NCBI RefSeq assembly: GCF_031178195.1
Contig: NZ_JAPSJL010000006.1
Coordinates: 62,001 to 126,000 of the forward strand
DNA: 64,000 nt
DNA from: Zhihengliuella sp.
GTDB lineage: Bacteria; Actinomycetota; Actinomycetes; Actinomycetales; Micrococcaceae
Reading direction: 5' to 3'
Shown: positions 1 to 10,238 of the stretch, in pieces
Layout of the letters: every line of letters begins with the position of its first letter
Numbering within the stretch: position 1 is the stretch's first letter
Made by a program: the position numbers and the translations under genes
Notes under the pieces: generated by a model
Seen by the model: the letters and a program-made list of their open reading frames with translations, nothing else
Database searches by the model: none
What the model was told of the DNA's origin: nothing

Positions 1-1388
1 GCGAACAGCGGCACGCAGGCGATCGTGTAGAGGCCGAGGCGGAACACGTCGCCGGTGGCCGGGTCCACCCGGGTGTCGAAGGAGACGAGCACGCCGATGA
101 GCAGCAGCGCGCCCAGACCGATCCAGCTGGTCCACGGCGAGCCCGGCATGGGCAGCGTGGAGACCCGCCCCTCCTTCCGCCGCAGCCCGAGCTGGGAGGC
201 GAAGATCGCGCCCCACGTGCAGAGCACGCCGATCGACGCGGAGTTCAGCGCCAGCTCGAACGCGTACGTCCCGCCGAGCCAGATGTTCAGCAGGATGCCG
301 AAGAAGTAGAGCACCCCGACCGTCAGGATGGCCGCGTACGGCACGTGCCGGCTGTTCATGCGGGCCAGCCACACGGGCGCGTGGCCGTTGTGGGCCATGG
401 CGCGGAAGACGCGGCCCATGGAGTACAGGCCGGAGTTGCACGAGCTGAGGGCGGCGGTGATGACCACGATGTTCATCGCGTCCCCGATCCACGAGGCGCC
501 GATCTGCGAGAACACGGTGACGAACGGGGACTCCCCGGCGCTGTAGGCGTCGTGCGGCAGCAGCATCGCCAGCAGCGTCACGGAGCCGACGTAGAAGACC
601 ACGATGCGCAGCACGACGGCGCGGATGGCCTGGGGGACCTCGCGCTCGGGGTCCTTGGCCTCGCCGGCCGTGATGCCGACCATCTCGATGCCGTTGTAGG
701 CGAAGATCACCGAGTTCAGGACGAGGATCGAGACCATCACGCCGTTCGGGAAGAGCCCGCCGTCGGAGGCGAAGAGGTTGGACACGGTGGCGGTGTGCTC
801 GCCGATGCGGGCGTTCATCACCACCAGGACCGTGCCGACCACGAGGAAGATGACGATCGCGGAGACCTTCAGCAGCGACGCCCAGAACTCGGTCTCGCCG
901 AACGCCTTGGCGCTGAAGAGGTTGATCGAGACCAGCAGGAGCAGGGCCGCGATCGCCGCGACCTCCAGCGGAACGTTCGGGAAGAAGAACTGGAAGTACA
1001 GGCCGATCGCGATGAGCTCGGCGATGCCGGTCATGATCCAGTTCAGGGCGTACATCCAGCCGGAGAGGTACGCGCCCTTGGCGCCGAACATCTCGCCGGC
1101 GTAGCTGACGAACGAGCCCGACGTGGTGCGGTACATGACGAGCTCGCCGAGCGCCCGCATGAGGAAGTAGGCGATGACGCCGGCCAGCGCGTAGGAGAGC
1201 AGCAGGGCCGGGCCGGTGGTGGCGAGGAGGCCGCCGGCGCCGAGGAACAGGCCGACGCCGATGGCGCCGCCCATGGCGATCATCTGGATGTGCCGGCGGG
1301 AGAGGGACTTCTGGTAGCCCTCGGCGGTGAGGGCGGAGGTGGTTTCCGGGGCGGCGGTTCTCGCGTCCGGACGCAGGGATTGTGACAC
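1..1388 (-). CDS. APC-family amino acid permease (AnsP/asparagine permease-like), C-terminus cut by window start
   Basis: Minus-strand translation from GTG at 1388: VSQSLRPDARTAAPETTSALTAEGYQKSLSRRHIQMIAMGGAIGVGLFLGAGGLLATTGPALLLSYALAGVIAYFLMRALGELVMY...; multi-TM APC signature. Missing from the ORF track because the stop lies outside the window. Confidence 0.93.
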   Translation of the reverse strand, partial: MSQSLRPDARTAAPETTSALTAEGYQKSLSRRHIQMIAMGGAIGVGLFLGAGGLLATTGPALLLSYALAGVIAYFLMRALGELVMYRTTSGSFVSYAGEMFGAKGAYLSGWMYALNWIMTGIAELIAIGLYFQFFFPNVPLEVAAIAALLLLVSINLFSAKAFGETEFWASLLKVSAIVIFLVVGTVLVVMNARIGEHTATVSNLFASDGGLFPNGVMVSILVLNSVIFAYNGIEMVGITAGEAKDPEREVPQAIRAVVLRIVVFYVGSVTLLAMLLPHDAYSAGESPFVTVFSQIGASWIGDAMNIVVITAALSSCNSGLYSMGRVFRAMAHNGHAPVWLARMNSRHVPYAAILTVGVLYFFGILLNIWLGGTYAFELALNSASIGVLCTWGAIFASQLGLRRKEGRVSTLPMPGSPWTSWIGLGALLLIGVLVSFDTRVDPATGDVFRLGLYTIACVPLF

Positions 1389-1579
1389 GCGCGCTTTCCT
1401 TGTGGGTTAGCAGATGAGGGGGATGTCCACCACCTTCGCCGGGTGCGGCGGGAAGGGCGACAGCGCAATAGTGTAGACCTCGTCACTGGGAGCGGCCGCC
1501 GTCGGGCCCCGCCTCGCCGTCCGCACCGCCTCCGGCGCCGCCCCTGCCGGCACCGAGGGCGCGGGATTAGACTCGGTCC

Positions 1580-2539
1580 GTGACCACTGACCCAGCTTCC
1601 ATGCCCCAGCAGGTTTCCGACGTGTTCGACCCGGCGCAGTGGCGCGTTGTGGACGGCTTCGACCTGCAGGACGTGACCTACCACCGCCAGGTCGAGCGCG
1701 ACGCCGGCGGCAGGATCGTCCGCGACCTGCCCACCGTGCGCATCGCCTTCGACCGGCCCGAGGTCCGCAACGCGTTCCGCCCCGGCACGGTCGACGAGCT
1801 CTACCGGACCCTGGATCACGCCCGGATGACGCCGGACGTGGCGACCGTCCTGCTGACCGGCAACGGCCCCTCCCCCAAGGACGGCGGCCACAGCTTCTGC
1901 TCCGGCGGCGACCAGCGCATCCGCGGCCGCGACGGCTACCGCTACGCCGACGGCGACTCGGCCGAGACGATCGACCCGGCCCGCGCCGGCCGCCTGCACA
2001 TCCTCGAGGTCCAGCGGCTGATGCGCACCATGCCCAAGGTCGTCATCGCCGTCGTCAACGGCTGGGCGGCCGGCGGCGGGCACTCGCTGCACGTGGTGGC
2101 GGACCTGACGATCGCCTCCCGCGATCACGGGAAGTTCAAGCAGACCGACGCGACGGTCGGCTCGTTCGACGCCGGCTACGGCTCGGCGCTGCTCGCGCGG
2201 CAGGTGGGCCAGAAGTTCGCCCGCGAGATCTTCTTCCGCGCCAAGACGTACACGGCCGAGGAGATGGTGGCCATGGGCGCCGTCAACGAGGCGGTCCCGC
2301 ACGAGAAGCTGGAGGAGGTCGCGCTCGACTACGCGGCGGACATCGCCCGCCAGTCGCCGCAGGCCGTCCGCATGCTCAAGTTCGCCTTCAACCTGGCCGA
2401 CGACGGGCTCGCCGGGCAGCAGGTCTTCGCCGGCGAGGCGACCCGCATGGCCTACATGACCGACGAGGCCGTGGAGGGCCGGGACGCGTTCCTGCAGAAG
2501 CGCGATCCGGACTGGTCCGCGTTCCCCTACTACTTCTAG
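1580..2539 (+). CDS. menB: 1,4-dihydroxy-2-naphthoyl-CoA synthase
   Basis: Crotonase-fold motifs (SGGDQRIRG, VNGWAAGGGHSLHVVADLTIAS, QTDATVGSFDAGYGSALLARQVGQKFAREIFF) and adjacency to menE/menA. Confidence 0.95.
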   Translation: MTTDPASMPQQVSDVFDPAQWRVVDGFDLQDVTYHRQVERDAGGRIVRDLPTVRIAFDRPEVRNAFRPGTVDELYRTLDHARMTPDVATVLLTGNGPSPKDGGHSFCSGGDQRIRGRDGYRYADGDSAETIDPARAGRLHILEVQRLMRTMPKVVIAVVNGWAAGGGHSLHVVADLTIASRDHGKFKQTDATVGSFDAGYGSALLARQVGQKFAREIFFRAKTYTAEEMVAMGAVNEAVPHEKLEEVALDYAADIARQSPQAVRMLKFAFNLADDGLAGQQVFAGEATRMAYMTDEAVEGRDAFLQKRDPDWSAFPYYF

Positions 2540-2545
2540 GCGGCC

Positions 2546-3733
2546 ATGGCCACCGATTCCGTTCTGCGCCTGCTCGGTGCGCTCACCGACGCGCTCGGCG
2601 GCGGTCCCGCCGTCGAGCCGGTGGACTCCGGCACGCCGGGGGCCCCGGAGCTCCTCCGGCCGGACGACGCCGGCGAGGAGACCGCCGTCGTCATCCGCAC
2701 CTCCGGGTCCACGGGCGCCCCCAAGCGCACGGCGCTGAGCGTGGAGGCCCTCGCGGCGTCCTCCGAGGCGACCGCCCGCCATCTCCGCGCCGAGGGCCAG
2801 TGGCTGCTGGCCCTGCCGACGCACTACGTCGCCGGGGTCTCCGTCCTCGCGCGGAGCCTGTTCGCGGGGACGCAGCCGGTCGCGGTCGACCTTGCCGAGC
2901 GCTTCACGCCGGAGCGGTTCGTGCAGGCCGCCTCCGCCCTGACGGACCGGGTCCGGATGACCTCGCTGGTCCCCACGCAGCTGCAGCGCCTGCTCGAGGA
3001 CCCCGCACCGGAGACACTGGCCGTCCTGCAGCGCTTCGACGCCATCCTCGTCGGCGGCGGCCGCACCCCGGACGCTGTGCGCGCCGACGCCGCCCGGCAC
3101 GGGCTGCGGGTCCGCCTCACCTACGGCATGAGCGAGACCTGCGGCGGCTGCGTCTACGACGGCGTGCCGCTGCCCGGCGTTGCCGTGCGCGAGGCCGGCG
3201 GCCGGCTCTCCCTCGGCGGACCCATGGTCGCCACCGGGTACCTGGGCGACCCGGAGCGGACCGCCGCGCACTTCGGCACGGACGCCGACGGTCTCCGCTG
3301 GTTCCTCACCGACGACGTCGGCACCTACATCCCCGACCCCGCGCCCACGGCTCCTCCGGCGGGCGCCCTCGGCGAGTACGACGGCGGCGCCCCCGACCCG
3401 ACGACCGGCACCGGCCTGGTCACGGTCGAGGGCCGCATCGACGACGTCGTCATCACCGGCGGCGTCAAGGTCTCCGCCGGGGCGGTGCAGCGCGTCCTCG
3501 AGGGCGTCCCCGGCGCGGGCGACGCGCTCGTCGTGGGCGTCCCGGACGACCACTGGGGCGCCGTCGTCGCGTTCGCCTACACGGGCGACGCGGAGGGCGA
3601 GGCGCTGGCGGCCGCCGTGCGCGCGGAGCTCGGTCCCGCGGCGGCGCCGAAGCGCTGGGTGCGGCTGCCCGGGATCCCCCTCCTGCCGAACGGCAAGCCG
3701 GATCGGCAGGCCGTCGTCGCCCGGTTCGCGTAG
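2546..3733 (+). CDS. menE: o-succinylbenzoate-CoA ligase (AMP-binding)
   Basis: AMP-binding motif VVIRTSGSTGAPKRTALS, YGMSETCGG, GRIDDVVITGGVKVSAGAVQRVL; lies between menB and menA. Confidence 0.92.
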   Translation: MATDSVLRLLGALTDALGGGPAVEPVDSGTPGAPELLRPDDAGEETAVVIRTSGSTGAPKRTALSVEALAASSEATARHLRAEGQWLLALPTHYVAGVSVLARSLFAGTQPVAVDLAERFTPERFVQAASALTDRVRMTSLVPTQLQRLLEDPAPETLAVLQRFDAILVGGGRTPDAVRADAARHGLRVRLTYGMSETCGGCVYDGVPLPGVAVREAGGRLSLGGPMVATGYLGDPERTAAHFGTDADGLRWFLTDDVGTYIPDPAPTAPPAGALGEYDGGAPDPTTGTGLVTVEGRIDDVVITGGVKVSAGAVQRVLEGVPGAGDALVVGVPDDHWGAVVAFAYTGDAEGEALAAAVRAELGPAAAPKRWVRLPGIPLLPNGKPDRQAVVARFA

Positions 3734-3886
3734 GCGGGCCCGGCCCCCGGCGCCGCTGCGGGCGGTCCCGATTCGGACAAACCCGGGCCGCGGGCGGACA
3801 ATGGGGCGTCGGAATTCGTCCGGGCCATCCGGAGCTGCGCGGCCCGGGCCGGCAGTCGGCGCAGGAGCATGCAGAGGAGACGTTCA

Positions 3887-4780
3887 GTGGCAACCGTGGG
3901 GCAATGGATCGCAGGCGCACGGCTGAGGACGCTCCCGATGGCGGTCGCGCCGGTCATCGTCGGTACGGCGGCCGCGTACGAGGTGGACGAGCGGCTCCAC
4001 TGGGAACGCGCCCTGCTAGCCGCGTTCGTGGCCCTCCTGCTCCAGATCGGTGTCAACTACGCCAACGACTACTCGGACGGGATCCGCGGCACGGACGACC
4101 AGCGGGTGGGGCCGCTGCGGCTGACTGCGTCCGGCCTGGTGCCGCCGCAGCGCGTGAAGGCCGCGGCGTTCGCCTGCTTCGGCGCCGCCGCTGTGGCCGG
4201 GCTCGCCCTGGTGCTGCTCTCCCAGGCATGGCCCCTGCTGCTGGTCGGCGTGGCCGCCATCCTCGCCGCCTGGGGCTACACAGGCGGTGCGAACCCCTAT
4301 GGCTACCAGGGCCTCGGCGACCTCTTCGTGTTCCTCTTCTTCGGGCTCGTGGCCACCCTTGGGAGCACGTTCACCCAGGTGCTCCAGCTCACGGGACCGG
4401 CGTGGATCGGCGCGGTCTCCACCGGCCTGATCGCCGCGGCGCTGCTCATGGCCAACAACGTGCGGGACATCCCCACCGACCGCGAGGTCGGGAAGCGGAC
4501 CCTGGCCGTGCGGCTGGGCGACGAATGGGCGCGGGCCAGCTACGTGCTGATGCTGGCGCTGGCGATCCTGCTGCCGATACTGCTGGTCGGAGAGTACCCG
4601 TGGCTGCTGCTCGTGGTGCTGGCGGCGCCGCTGTGCCTGATGCCGTCGTGGACGATGCTCCGCTCCACGGAGCGGCAGGCGCTGATCCCGGTCCTCAAGC
4701 AGACCGGCGCCATCAGCCTGGCCTACGCGGCGCTGTTCGCCGGCGGGCTGGTCATCACGGTGATCCTGCGGAACGTCTGA
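3887..4780 (+). CDS. menA: 1,4-dihydroxy-2-naphthoate polyprenyltransferase
   Basis: UbiA-type prenyltransferase motifs NYANDYSDGIRGTDD and ANNVRDIPTDREVGKRTLAVRLG; GTG start at 3887 with gaggaga upstream. Confidence 0.94.
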   Translation: MATVGQWIAGARLRTLPMAVAPVIVGTAAAYEVDERLHWERALLAAFVALLLQIGVNYANDYSDGIRGTDDQRVGPLRLTASGLVPPQRVKAAAFACFGAAAVAGLALVLLSQAWPLLLVGVAAILAAWGYTGGANPYGYQGLGDLFVFLFFGLVATLGSTFTQVLQLTGPAWIGAVSTGLIAAALLMANNVRDIPTDREVGKRTLAVRLGDEWARASYVLMLALAILLPILLVGEYPWLLLVVLAAPLCLMPSWTMLRSTERQALIPVLKQTGAISLAYAALFAGGLVITVILRNV

Positions 4781-4783
4781 TCG

Positions 4784-5041
4784 TCAGTCGCGGTCCTCGG
4801 CGGCCGCGTCCTCGTCGGCGATCCGGTTCCGCCGGGCCCTGCGGTCGCCGGACATCCGCGCCGCGAGCTCCTGCGACGCCGCCAGACGCAGCCGGTTGAA
4901 GAAGAGATAGCTGACGGCGAAGGCCACCACCAGGCCGATCAGGGCACAGATCCACAGGTTCCACCCCAGCCCCCAGTAGAGCGCGGCGAAGACCGCGGCG
5001 AAGAGGGCCAGGCGCAACAGGGTGAACTTGAGAAACTGCAC
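4784..5041 (-). CDS. DUF4229-like small membrane protein
   Basis: 85 aa, two TM segments (MQFLKFTLLRLALFAAVFAALYWGLGWNLWICALIGLVVAFAVSYLFFNRLR) then a basic/acidic tail; typical neighbour of actinobacterial menA. Confidence 0.8.
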   Translation of the reverse strand: MQFLKFTLLRLALFAAVFAALYWGLGWNLWICALIGLVVAFAVSYLFFNRLRLAASQELAARMSGDRRARRNRIADEDAAAEDRD

Positions 5042-5100
5042 CCGCCCATCCTACTGGCCGACGAATCGCCGCCCCGCGCTGGCGAGCCTAGAATTGGAGA

Positions 5101-5595
5101 ATGGTTCTCCGCGTCGCAATCATCGCCTCGGTCATCGCGCTCTTCATCATCATCTACGCGCTGATCGACTGCCTGCGCACGCGTCCGCAGGATGCGCGCA
5201 GCATCTCCAAGCCCGCCTGGGTGCTCAGCATCCTCCTGCTCCCCCTCGTCGGCGCCCTGCTCTGGTTCTTCCTCGGCCGTCCGCGCAACTCCCCGGCCCC
5301 GGAGGGCTACTCGGCCCCGGGGTCCTCCTCCCGCAGCTCGGCCCCGGACGACGACGAGGCGTTCCTGCGCCGGCTCGCCCAGGAGCGCGCGCAGAAGGCC
5401 CGCGAGGCCGAGCTCAAGCGCCGTGAGGACGAGCTCAAACGACGCGGCGGCCCCGCCGGTGGCGCCGGCCAGGCGAAGGGCGAGGGCCCGGAGGGCGACG
5501 GCACCGAGGGCGACGGCACCGAGGGCACGGCCTCCGGCGGCGACGCCGACGGGTCCGACGGCGACCGCCCCGGACGGGGCGGGAATCCGGCCTGA
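5101..5595 (+). CDS. PLDc_N (phospholipase D nuclease-like N-terminal) membrane protein
   Basis: IDCLRTRPQDARSISKPAWVLSILLLPLVGALLWFFLGRPR motif with charged, E/G/D-rich C-terminal tail. Confidence 0.85.
   Translation: MVLRVAIIASVIALFIIIYALIDCLRTRPQDARSISKPAWVLSILLLPLVGALLWFFLGRPRNSPAPEGYSAPGSSSRSSAPDDDEAFLRRLAQERAQKAREAELKRREDELKRRGGPAGGAGQAKGEGPEGDGTEGDGTEGTASGGDADGSDGDRPGRGGNPA
5491..5520. repeat. Two tandem copies of gagggcgacggcacc within the PLDc_N gene tail (EGDGT x2)
   Basis: Direct reading of 5491-5505 and 5506-5520. Confidence 0.9.
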
Positions 5596-5606
5596 TGCGC
5601 TGAGCC

Positions 5607-6029
5607 TCACCGGTGGACGACGTCCACCGTCTCCTCGCCGCCCTCCGGGGCGAACACGATCCGCGCCTCGTCCGGGACCGGCCCTCCCACGGTGTCCGCG
5701 GAGAACGTGTGTGTCGTCCCGGTGAAGTCCGCGGTGCAGGGCCCGTCCGATTCCTCCTCGAAGACGACCGTCAGACGGTCGCCGTCGTTCTCGAAGGACG
5801 TGGCCACGGGCAGGCAGCTGGAGCTGCCCCACGTGACCACCTGCACGGTGCCGTCTCCGACGTCGACGACCACCGGCAGCGCCTCGTCCCCGACCGGCAG
5901 CTCCACACCGTCCGGTGTGCCCCCGGCCCTGCTCTCCGCGACGCCCGGCCCCGCGCAGCCGGCGAGGAGCAGGGCCGCCGCTGCTGCGGCGAGGGCCTGC
6001 GGCGCTGTCCATGACCTGCTGGTACGCAT
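5607..6029 (-). CDS. Putative secreted lipoprotein
   Basis: Translation from ATG 6029: MRTSRSWTAPQALAAAAAALLLAGCAGPG...; lipobox LAGC. Confidence 0.75.
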   Translation of the reverse strand: MRTSRSWTAPQALAAAAAALLLAGCAGPGVAESRAGGTPDGVELPVGDEALPVVVDVGDGTVQVVTWGSSSCLPVATSFENDGDRLTVVFEEESDGPCTADFTGTTHTFSADTVGGPVPDEARIVFAPEGGEETVDVVHR

Positions 6030-6157
6030 GGTCCCTCCCGTGTCCGGTGCAGCCTTCAGAATCGCACCCGGCCGATGGAGTTTCAAGGCCGGGAGCCGGC
6101 ACACGGACGGCGGGGCCGTGCACCGCAGTCCGCGACCCGCCGTCGGAGGGTCGGGCG

Positions 6158-7324
6158 TCAGTCGCCCTTGACGTTGATGATCTGCTGCAGGCGGTGCCGC
6201 ACCCTCACGAGCGACTCGGCGTCGGCCATCACCTGATCGATCGGCTTGTACGCCGCGGGGATCTCGTCGATGAACGCGTCGGTGTCCCGGAACTCGATCC
6301 CCTGCATGGCCGCGCGAAGCTGCTCGAGGGTGAACGCCTTGCGTGCCGCCGTCCGCGAGTACTCGCGACCGGCGCCGTGCGGTGACGAGTCCAGGGCCAC
6401 GGCATTGCCGCGGCCCTCGACGACGTAGGACGCCGTGCCCATCGAGCCCGGGATCAGGCCGAGGTCACCCTCCCGGGCGCGGATGGCCCCCTTGCGGGAG
6501 ACCCACACCGACTTGCCGAAGTGGTTCTCGCGCTCGGTGAAGTTGTGGTGACAGTTGATCCGCTCCACCTCGTCCACCTCGCCGCCGACCCACTCGCCGA
6601 ACTGGCGGATGACCCGGTCCATCATCTCCTCGCGGTTGAGGAGGGCGAACCGCTGCGCCCACCGCAGCTCGCGGATGTACGTGTCGAACTCGTCGGTGCC
6701 CTCCGCGAGGTAGGCCAGATCCGGATCCTCGAGCCGGATCCAGTACTTCGTCGCGATCTGCTGGGCGACCTTGATGTGCCGCTGGGCGATCTTGTTCCCG
6801 ACCCCGCGCGAGCCCGAGTGCAGGAAGAGCCAGACCGCGTCTTCCTCGTCGAGGCAGACCTCGATGAAGTGGTTGCCCGAGCCCAGCGACCCGAGCTGCA
6901 GCTCCCAGTTCCCCGCGTATCCCGCAGGGTCGAAGCCCGCCTCTGCGGCGAGCCGCGTGAGCTCGTCGATCCGCGGGCGAGCCGTGTCGACCACCCTGCG
7001 GTTGTAGTGCCCCGCCGAGAGCGGGATGGCCCGCTCGATCGCCTCGCGGAGCGGGCGGCGCTCCGGCGGGAGCTGGTCAGCCCGGTAACCGGTCTTGACG
7101 GCGATCATGCCGCAGCCGATGTCCACTCCCACGGCTGCGGGGATGATGGCACCCAGCGTCGGGATGACCGACCCGACGGTCGCCCCCTTGCCCAGGTGGG
7201 CGTCCGGCATGAGGGCCAGGTGCGGGAAGACGAAGGGCAGACGTGATGTGGTCTCGGCCTGCTCGCGAGTCTTGGCGTCCAGAATGGACGCCCAGTTGAC
7301 GAGTCGGCCGTTGATTCTCTCCAT
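6158..7324 (-). CDS. rtcB: RNA-splicing ligase RtcB
   Basis: MERINGRLVNWASILDAKTREQAETTSRLPFVFPHLALMPDAHLGKGATVGSVIPT...AVGVDIGCGMIAVKT...GNHFIEVC...HSGSRGVGNKIA...INCHHNF...GAGREYSRTAARK. The 799-aa ORF in the track is N-terminally over-extended. Confidence 0.95.
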   Translation of the reverse strand: MERINGRLVNWASILDAKTREQAETTSRLPFVFPHLALMPDAHLGKGATVGSVIPTLGAIIPAAVGVDIGCGMIAVKTGYRADQLPPERRPLREAIERAIPLSAGHYNRRVVDTARPRIDELTRLAAEAGFDPAGYAGNWELQLGSLGSGNHFIEVCLDEEDAVWLFLHSGSRGVGNKIAQRHIKVAQQIATKYWIRLEDPDLAYLAEGTDEFDTYIRELRWAQRFALLNREEMMDRVIRQFGEWVGGEVDEVERINCHHNFTERENHFGKSVWVSRKGAIRAREGDLGLIPGSMGTASYVVEGRGNAVALDSSPHGAGREYSRTAARKAFTLEQLRAAMQGIEFRDTDAFIDEIPAAYKPIDQVMADAESLVRVRHRLQQIINVKGD

Positions 7325-7380
7325 GGATCTACCTATACGCCTCTCCGGCGTACGCGCCCAGAGCGGAACCTCAGTGCTGC

Positions 7381-8397
7381 TCAGACGCCGGCGTAGGAGT
7401 GCAGGCCGCTGAAGTGGATGTTGACGACGGTGAAGTTGAAGATGATGCACGCGTACCCGACGATGCTCAGCCACGCCGAGCGCACGCCCGTCCAGCCCCG
7501 GGTCGCGCGGGCGTGCAGGTAGCCGGCGTAGACCACCCAGATCACGAAGCTCCAGACCTCCTTGGGGTCCCATCCCCAGTAGCGGCCCCAGGCGGCCTCG
7601 GCCCAGATGGCGCCGGCCATGACAGTGAACGTCCAGAGGACGAAGGACACCGCGTTGATCCGGTAGGCGAAGTTCTCCAGGGCCCCGGCGCTGGGCACCA
7701 GGCGCAAGAACGGGAGCCTGTCCTCCCCGCCGGCGGCGAGGCGTGCCTGGCGGCGGTGCTGGAGCAGCTGGACCACGCTGGCGACGAAGGAAATGGTGAA
7801 CAGCGACGAGGCGAGCACCGCGATCGAGACGTGGATGATGATCCACGGGCTCTGCAGCGCGGGCACCAGGTGGCCCACCGGCGTCGGGAAGCCCATCGTC
7901 GCGGCGCACAGCATGACCGTGACGAGCAGCGTCACGAAGACGCCCATGAACCGCAGGTCCTTCCTCAGCAGCGCGATCAGGTAGACCAGCGCCACCAGCA
8001 GGGCCCCGGTGCTGAGGAACTCGTACATGTTGCCCCACGGCACGCGGGCGGCGGCGATCGCCCGGGTCACCACGGCGACTGTGTGGATGACAGCGGCGAG
8101 CCACGTCAGGACGACGGCGATGCGCGCCAGGTTCCGCTGGCCGGAGGCCGCCGTGTAGGCCATCGACTCGTCCACCAGGACCGGACGGCCTGCGGGCCGC
8201 GACGGCGCGGGGCCGCCGACGGTGGCGAGCTGCTCGGCCTCCTCGCGCAGGACCTCCTGCTCGATGGTGCGGATCGTCGCGTTGGACTTCGCCAGATCCC
8301 AGGCGAAGACCACCAGCGCCGCCGCGTAGGCGAACGCGGCCAGAAGCATGAACAGGTCGCTGTAGGCGCCCAATTGCTCGTTGATGACCGGCAACAT
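7381..8397 (-). CDS. ccsB: Cytochrome c biogenesis protein CcsB
   Basis: Multi-TM protein with tryptophan-rich motif WAEAAWGRYWGWDPKEVWSFVIW. Confidence 0.95.
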   Translation of the reverse strand: MLPVINEQLGAYSDLFMLLAAFAYAAALVVFAWDLAKSNATIRTIEQEVLREEAEQLATVGGPAPSRPAGRPVLVDESMAYTAASGQRNLARIAVVLTWLAAVIHTVAVVTRAIAAARVPWGNMYEFLSTGALLVALVYLIALLRKDLRFMGVFVTLLVTVMLCAATMGFPTPVGHLVPALQSPWIIIHVSIAVLASSLFTISFVASVVQLLQHRRQARLAAGGEDRLPFLRLVPSAGALENFAYRINAVSFVLWTFTVMAGAIWAEAAWGRYWGWDPKEVWSFVIWVVYAGYLHARATRGWTGVRSAWLSIVGYACIIFNFTVVNIHFSGLHSYAGV

Positions 8398-8408
8398 GCG
8401 TGTACTCC

Positions 8409-10238
8409 CTAGTCGTCCGCCCGGCTGCTGCCGGACTCGTGCGGCGTGCTCCACTGCTGCTGGAACAGCGCGCGCAGCTCGGTGGCCTCGTGCTCCAGCC
8501 GCGGGTCCTCGCCGCGGGCCAGGAGGCCGTATTCCATGGTAAGCGGGGACGCGGCACCCGTTTCGGCGTCCTCGCGGACCTTGACCCAGACGCGCCGGCG
8601 CGGCGTGAACAGCGAGACCGCCAGACCGGTCAGGGCGAGCACGGAGAAGATCAGCACGGGCGTCTTGCCCGGATCGTGGTGGACGTCCAGGCCGACGTAG
8701 CGCTTCAGGCCCGTGAAGCTGATGCTGCCCTTGCCCTCCGGCAGCTGGACCGTCTCACCCGGGTTGATGACCAGGCCGCCGGCGTCCAGGGTGCGGCTGT
8801 TCAGCTCGGTCAGTGTGTCGGTGTCCAGGACGTAGACGTTCTGCGGCGTGCCCTCGTCCAGGCCGAGGTCCCCGTAGTAGGAGTTCAGCTGGAGCTGCGG
8901 CAGGGCCGGCGACGGGTCGAGCGAGACGCCGACGCCGTTGACCTCGCCAGCGGTCGGCAGGAACAGGCCCACGAACCCGAGCTGGTCCGGCTGCGCGTCG
9001 GGGACCTTGAGGACCATGAGCGAGGTGAACACCGAGTCCTGCGGCACCGACGGCACGGGCCCCTGGAAGGCGATGTTCCCCTGGCCGTCGCGAACGGTCA
9101 CCTCGGGCGCGTAGCCGTTGCCGACCAGGTAGACGGAGGCCCCGCCGATCCGCAGGGGGTGGTTGACCCTGAGCTCCTGCTGCTCCCGCTCCCCGCTGGG
9201 CTGCTGCGTGGTGACGCTCGCGTCGAACCCGATCTGCTGGCCGAAGGAGCTGGTGGTCTCCCGGTCGTAGGTCACGTCGAAGTCGTCCAGGGTGACGGAG
9301 AACGGCTCCAGATCGGTCTCGTCGAAGGCCGTGCCGGGGCTGAAGGAGTCGTAGGAGACGAGCGTGTTGACGAACGACTCCCCCTCTACGAGGATCCGCT
9401 GGCCGCTGTACCCGTAGGCGCCGCCGATCGCCACCGACGCGAGGATGCCCACCAGCGAGATGTGGAAGACGAGGTTGCCCACCTCGCGCACATAGCCGCG
9501 CTCGGCGCCCACGGAGGCCACGCCGTCGTGCTCGCCGGCGGGACGCTCCTGGACGCGGTAGCCGCGCTTCCTCAGCAGGGCGGCGGCGTCCCGCATGACG
9601 GCGTCGCTCCTGCCGCCGTCGTCCGCGACGTCGACGGCGTCGAGCTCGAGCGTCCCGTGCTCCGGGAGCCGGCTCAGCCGGGCCGGGGTGCGGGGCGGGG
9701 GCGTGCGCATGGCCTGCCAGTGCTTCTTGGTGCGCGGGAGGATGCAGCCGATCAGCGAGATGAACAGCAGCAGGTAGATCGCGGAGAACCAGACGGACGA
9801 GTAGACGTCGAAGAGCTGGAAGCGGTCCAGCCACTCGCCGGCGGCCGGGTCGTTCTCGATGTAGGTGGCGACGGCCTCCGGGTTGGAGTCGCGCTGCGGG
9901 AACAGGGATCCCGGGACGGCGGCCACGGCCAGGAGCATGAGGAGGAACAGCGCCGTGCGCATCGAGGTCAACTGGGTCCAGACCCAGCGGACCGTGCCCT
10001 TGAAGCCCAGCGCCGGCAGGGCGGCATCGCCGCGCCCGGCCTGGCGGGCACCGACCGGTCCCGCGGCCGGCGCCTCGGCCTTCACGCCGCGGTCGCCGGT
10101 TCCGGCGTCGCCCTCGCGCTCGGCCGCGGCGTCATACGCGCCGGTGCCCTCGCCGGGTCGGCCGCCGTCGTCCCGGGCTCCACCGTCCGGGGTCGCCCGG
10201 TCCGGGGCGGTGCCGTTGCGTTCGTTGTCCTCAGTCAT
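8409..10238 (-). CDS. resB: Cytochrome c biogenesis protein ResB
   Basis: ResB-type sequence (WVWTQLTSMRTALFLLMLLAVAAVPGSLFPQR...) adjacent to ccsB and ccdA. Confidence 0.95.
   Translation of the reverse strand: MTEDNERNGTAPDRATPDGGARDDGGRPGEGTGAYDAAAEREGDAGTGDRGVKAEAPAAGPVGARQAGRGDAALPALGFKGTVRWVWTQLTSMRTALFLLMLLAVAAVPGSLFPQRDSNPEAVATYIENDPAAGEWLDRFQLFDVYSSVWFSAIYLLLFISLIGCILPRTKKHWQAMRTPPPRTPARLSRLPEHGTLELDAVDVADDGGRSDAVMRDAAALLRKRGYRVQERPAGEHDGVASVGAERGYVREVGNLVFHISLVGILASVAIGGAYGYSGQRILVEGESFVNTLVSYDSFSPGTAFDETDLEPFSVTLDDFDVTYDRETTSSFGQQIGFDASVTTQQPSGEREQQELRVNHPLRIGGASVYLVGNGYAPEVTVRDGQGNIAFQGPVPSVPQDSVFTSLMVLKVPDAQPDQLGFVGLFLPTAGEVNGVGVSLDPSPALPQLQLNSYYGDLGLDEGTPQNVYVLDTDTLTELNSRTLDAGGLVINPGETVQLPEGKGSISFTGLKRYVGLDVHHDPGKTPVLIFSVLALTGLAVSLFTPRRRVWVKVREDAETGAASPLTMEYGLLARGEDPRLEHEATELRALFQQQWSTPHESGSSRADD

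Noticed and set aside
345-1385. 346-aa plus-strand ORF
   Set aside because: Antisense shadow of the amino acid permease; His/Asp/Glu/Arg-rich translation typical of GC-rich shadow frames.
1280-3553. 757-aa minus-strand ORF
   Set aside because: Antisense to menB/menE, no recognisable motifs.
1639-4899. 1086-aa plus-strand ORF
   Set aside because: Alternative frame running through menB, menE and menA; Arg/Ala/Gly/Pro low-complexity, no domain.
6158-8557. 799-aa RtcB ORF at full length
   Set aside because: The N-terminal ~410 aa is out-of-frame antisense of ccsB; RtcB proper begins at 7324.
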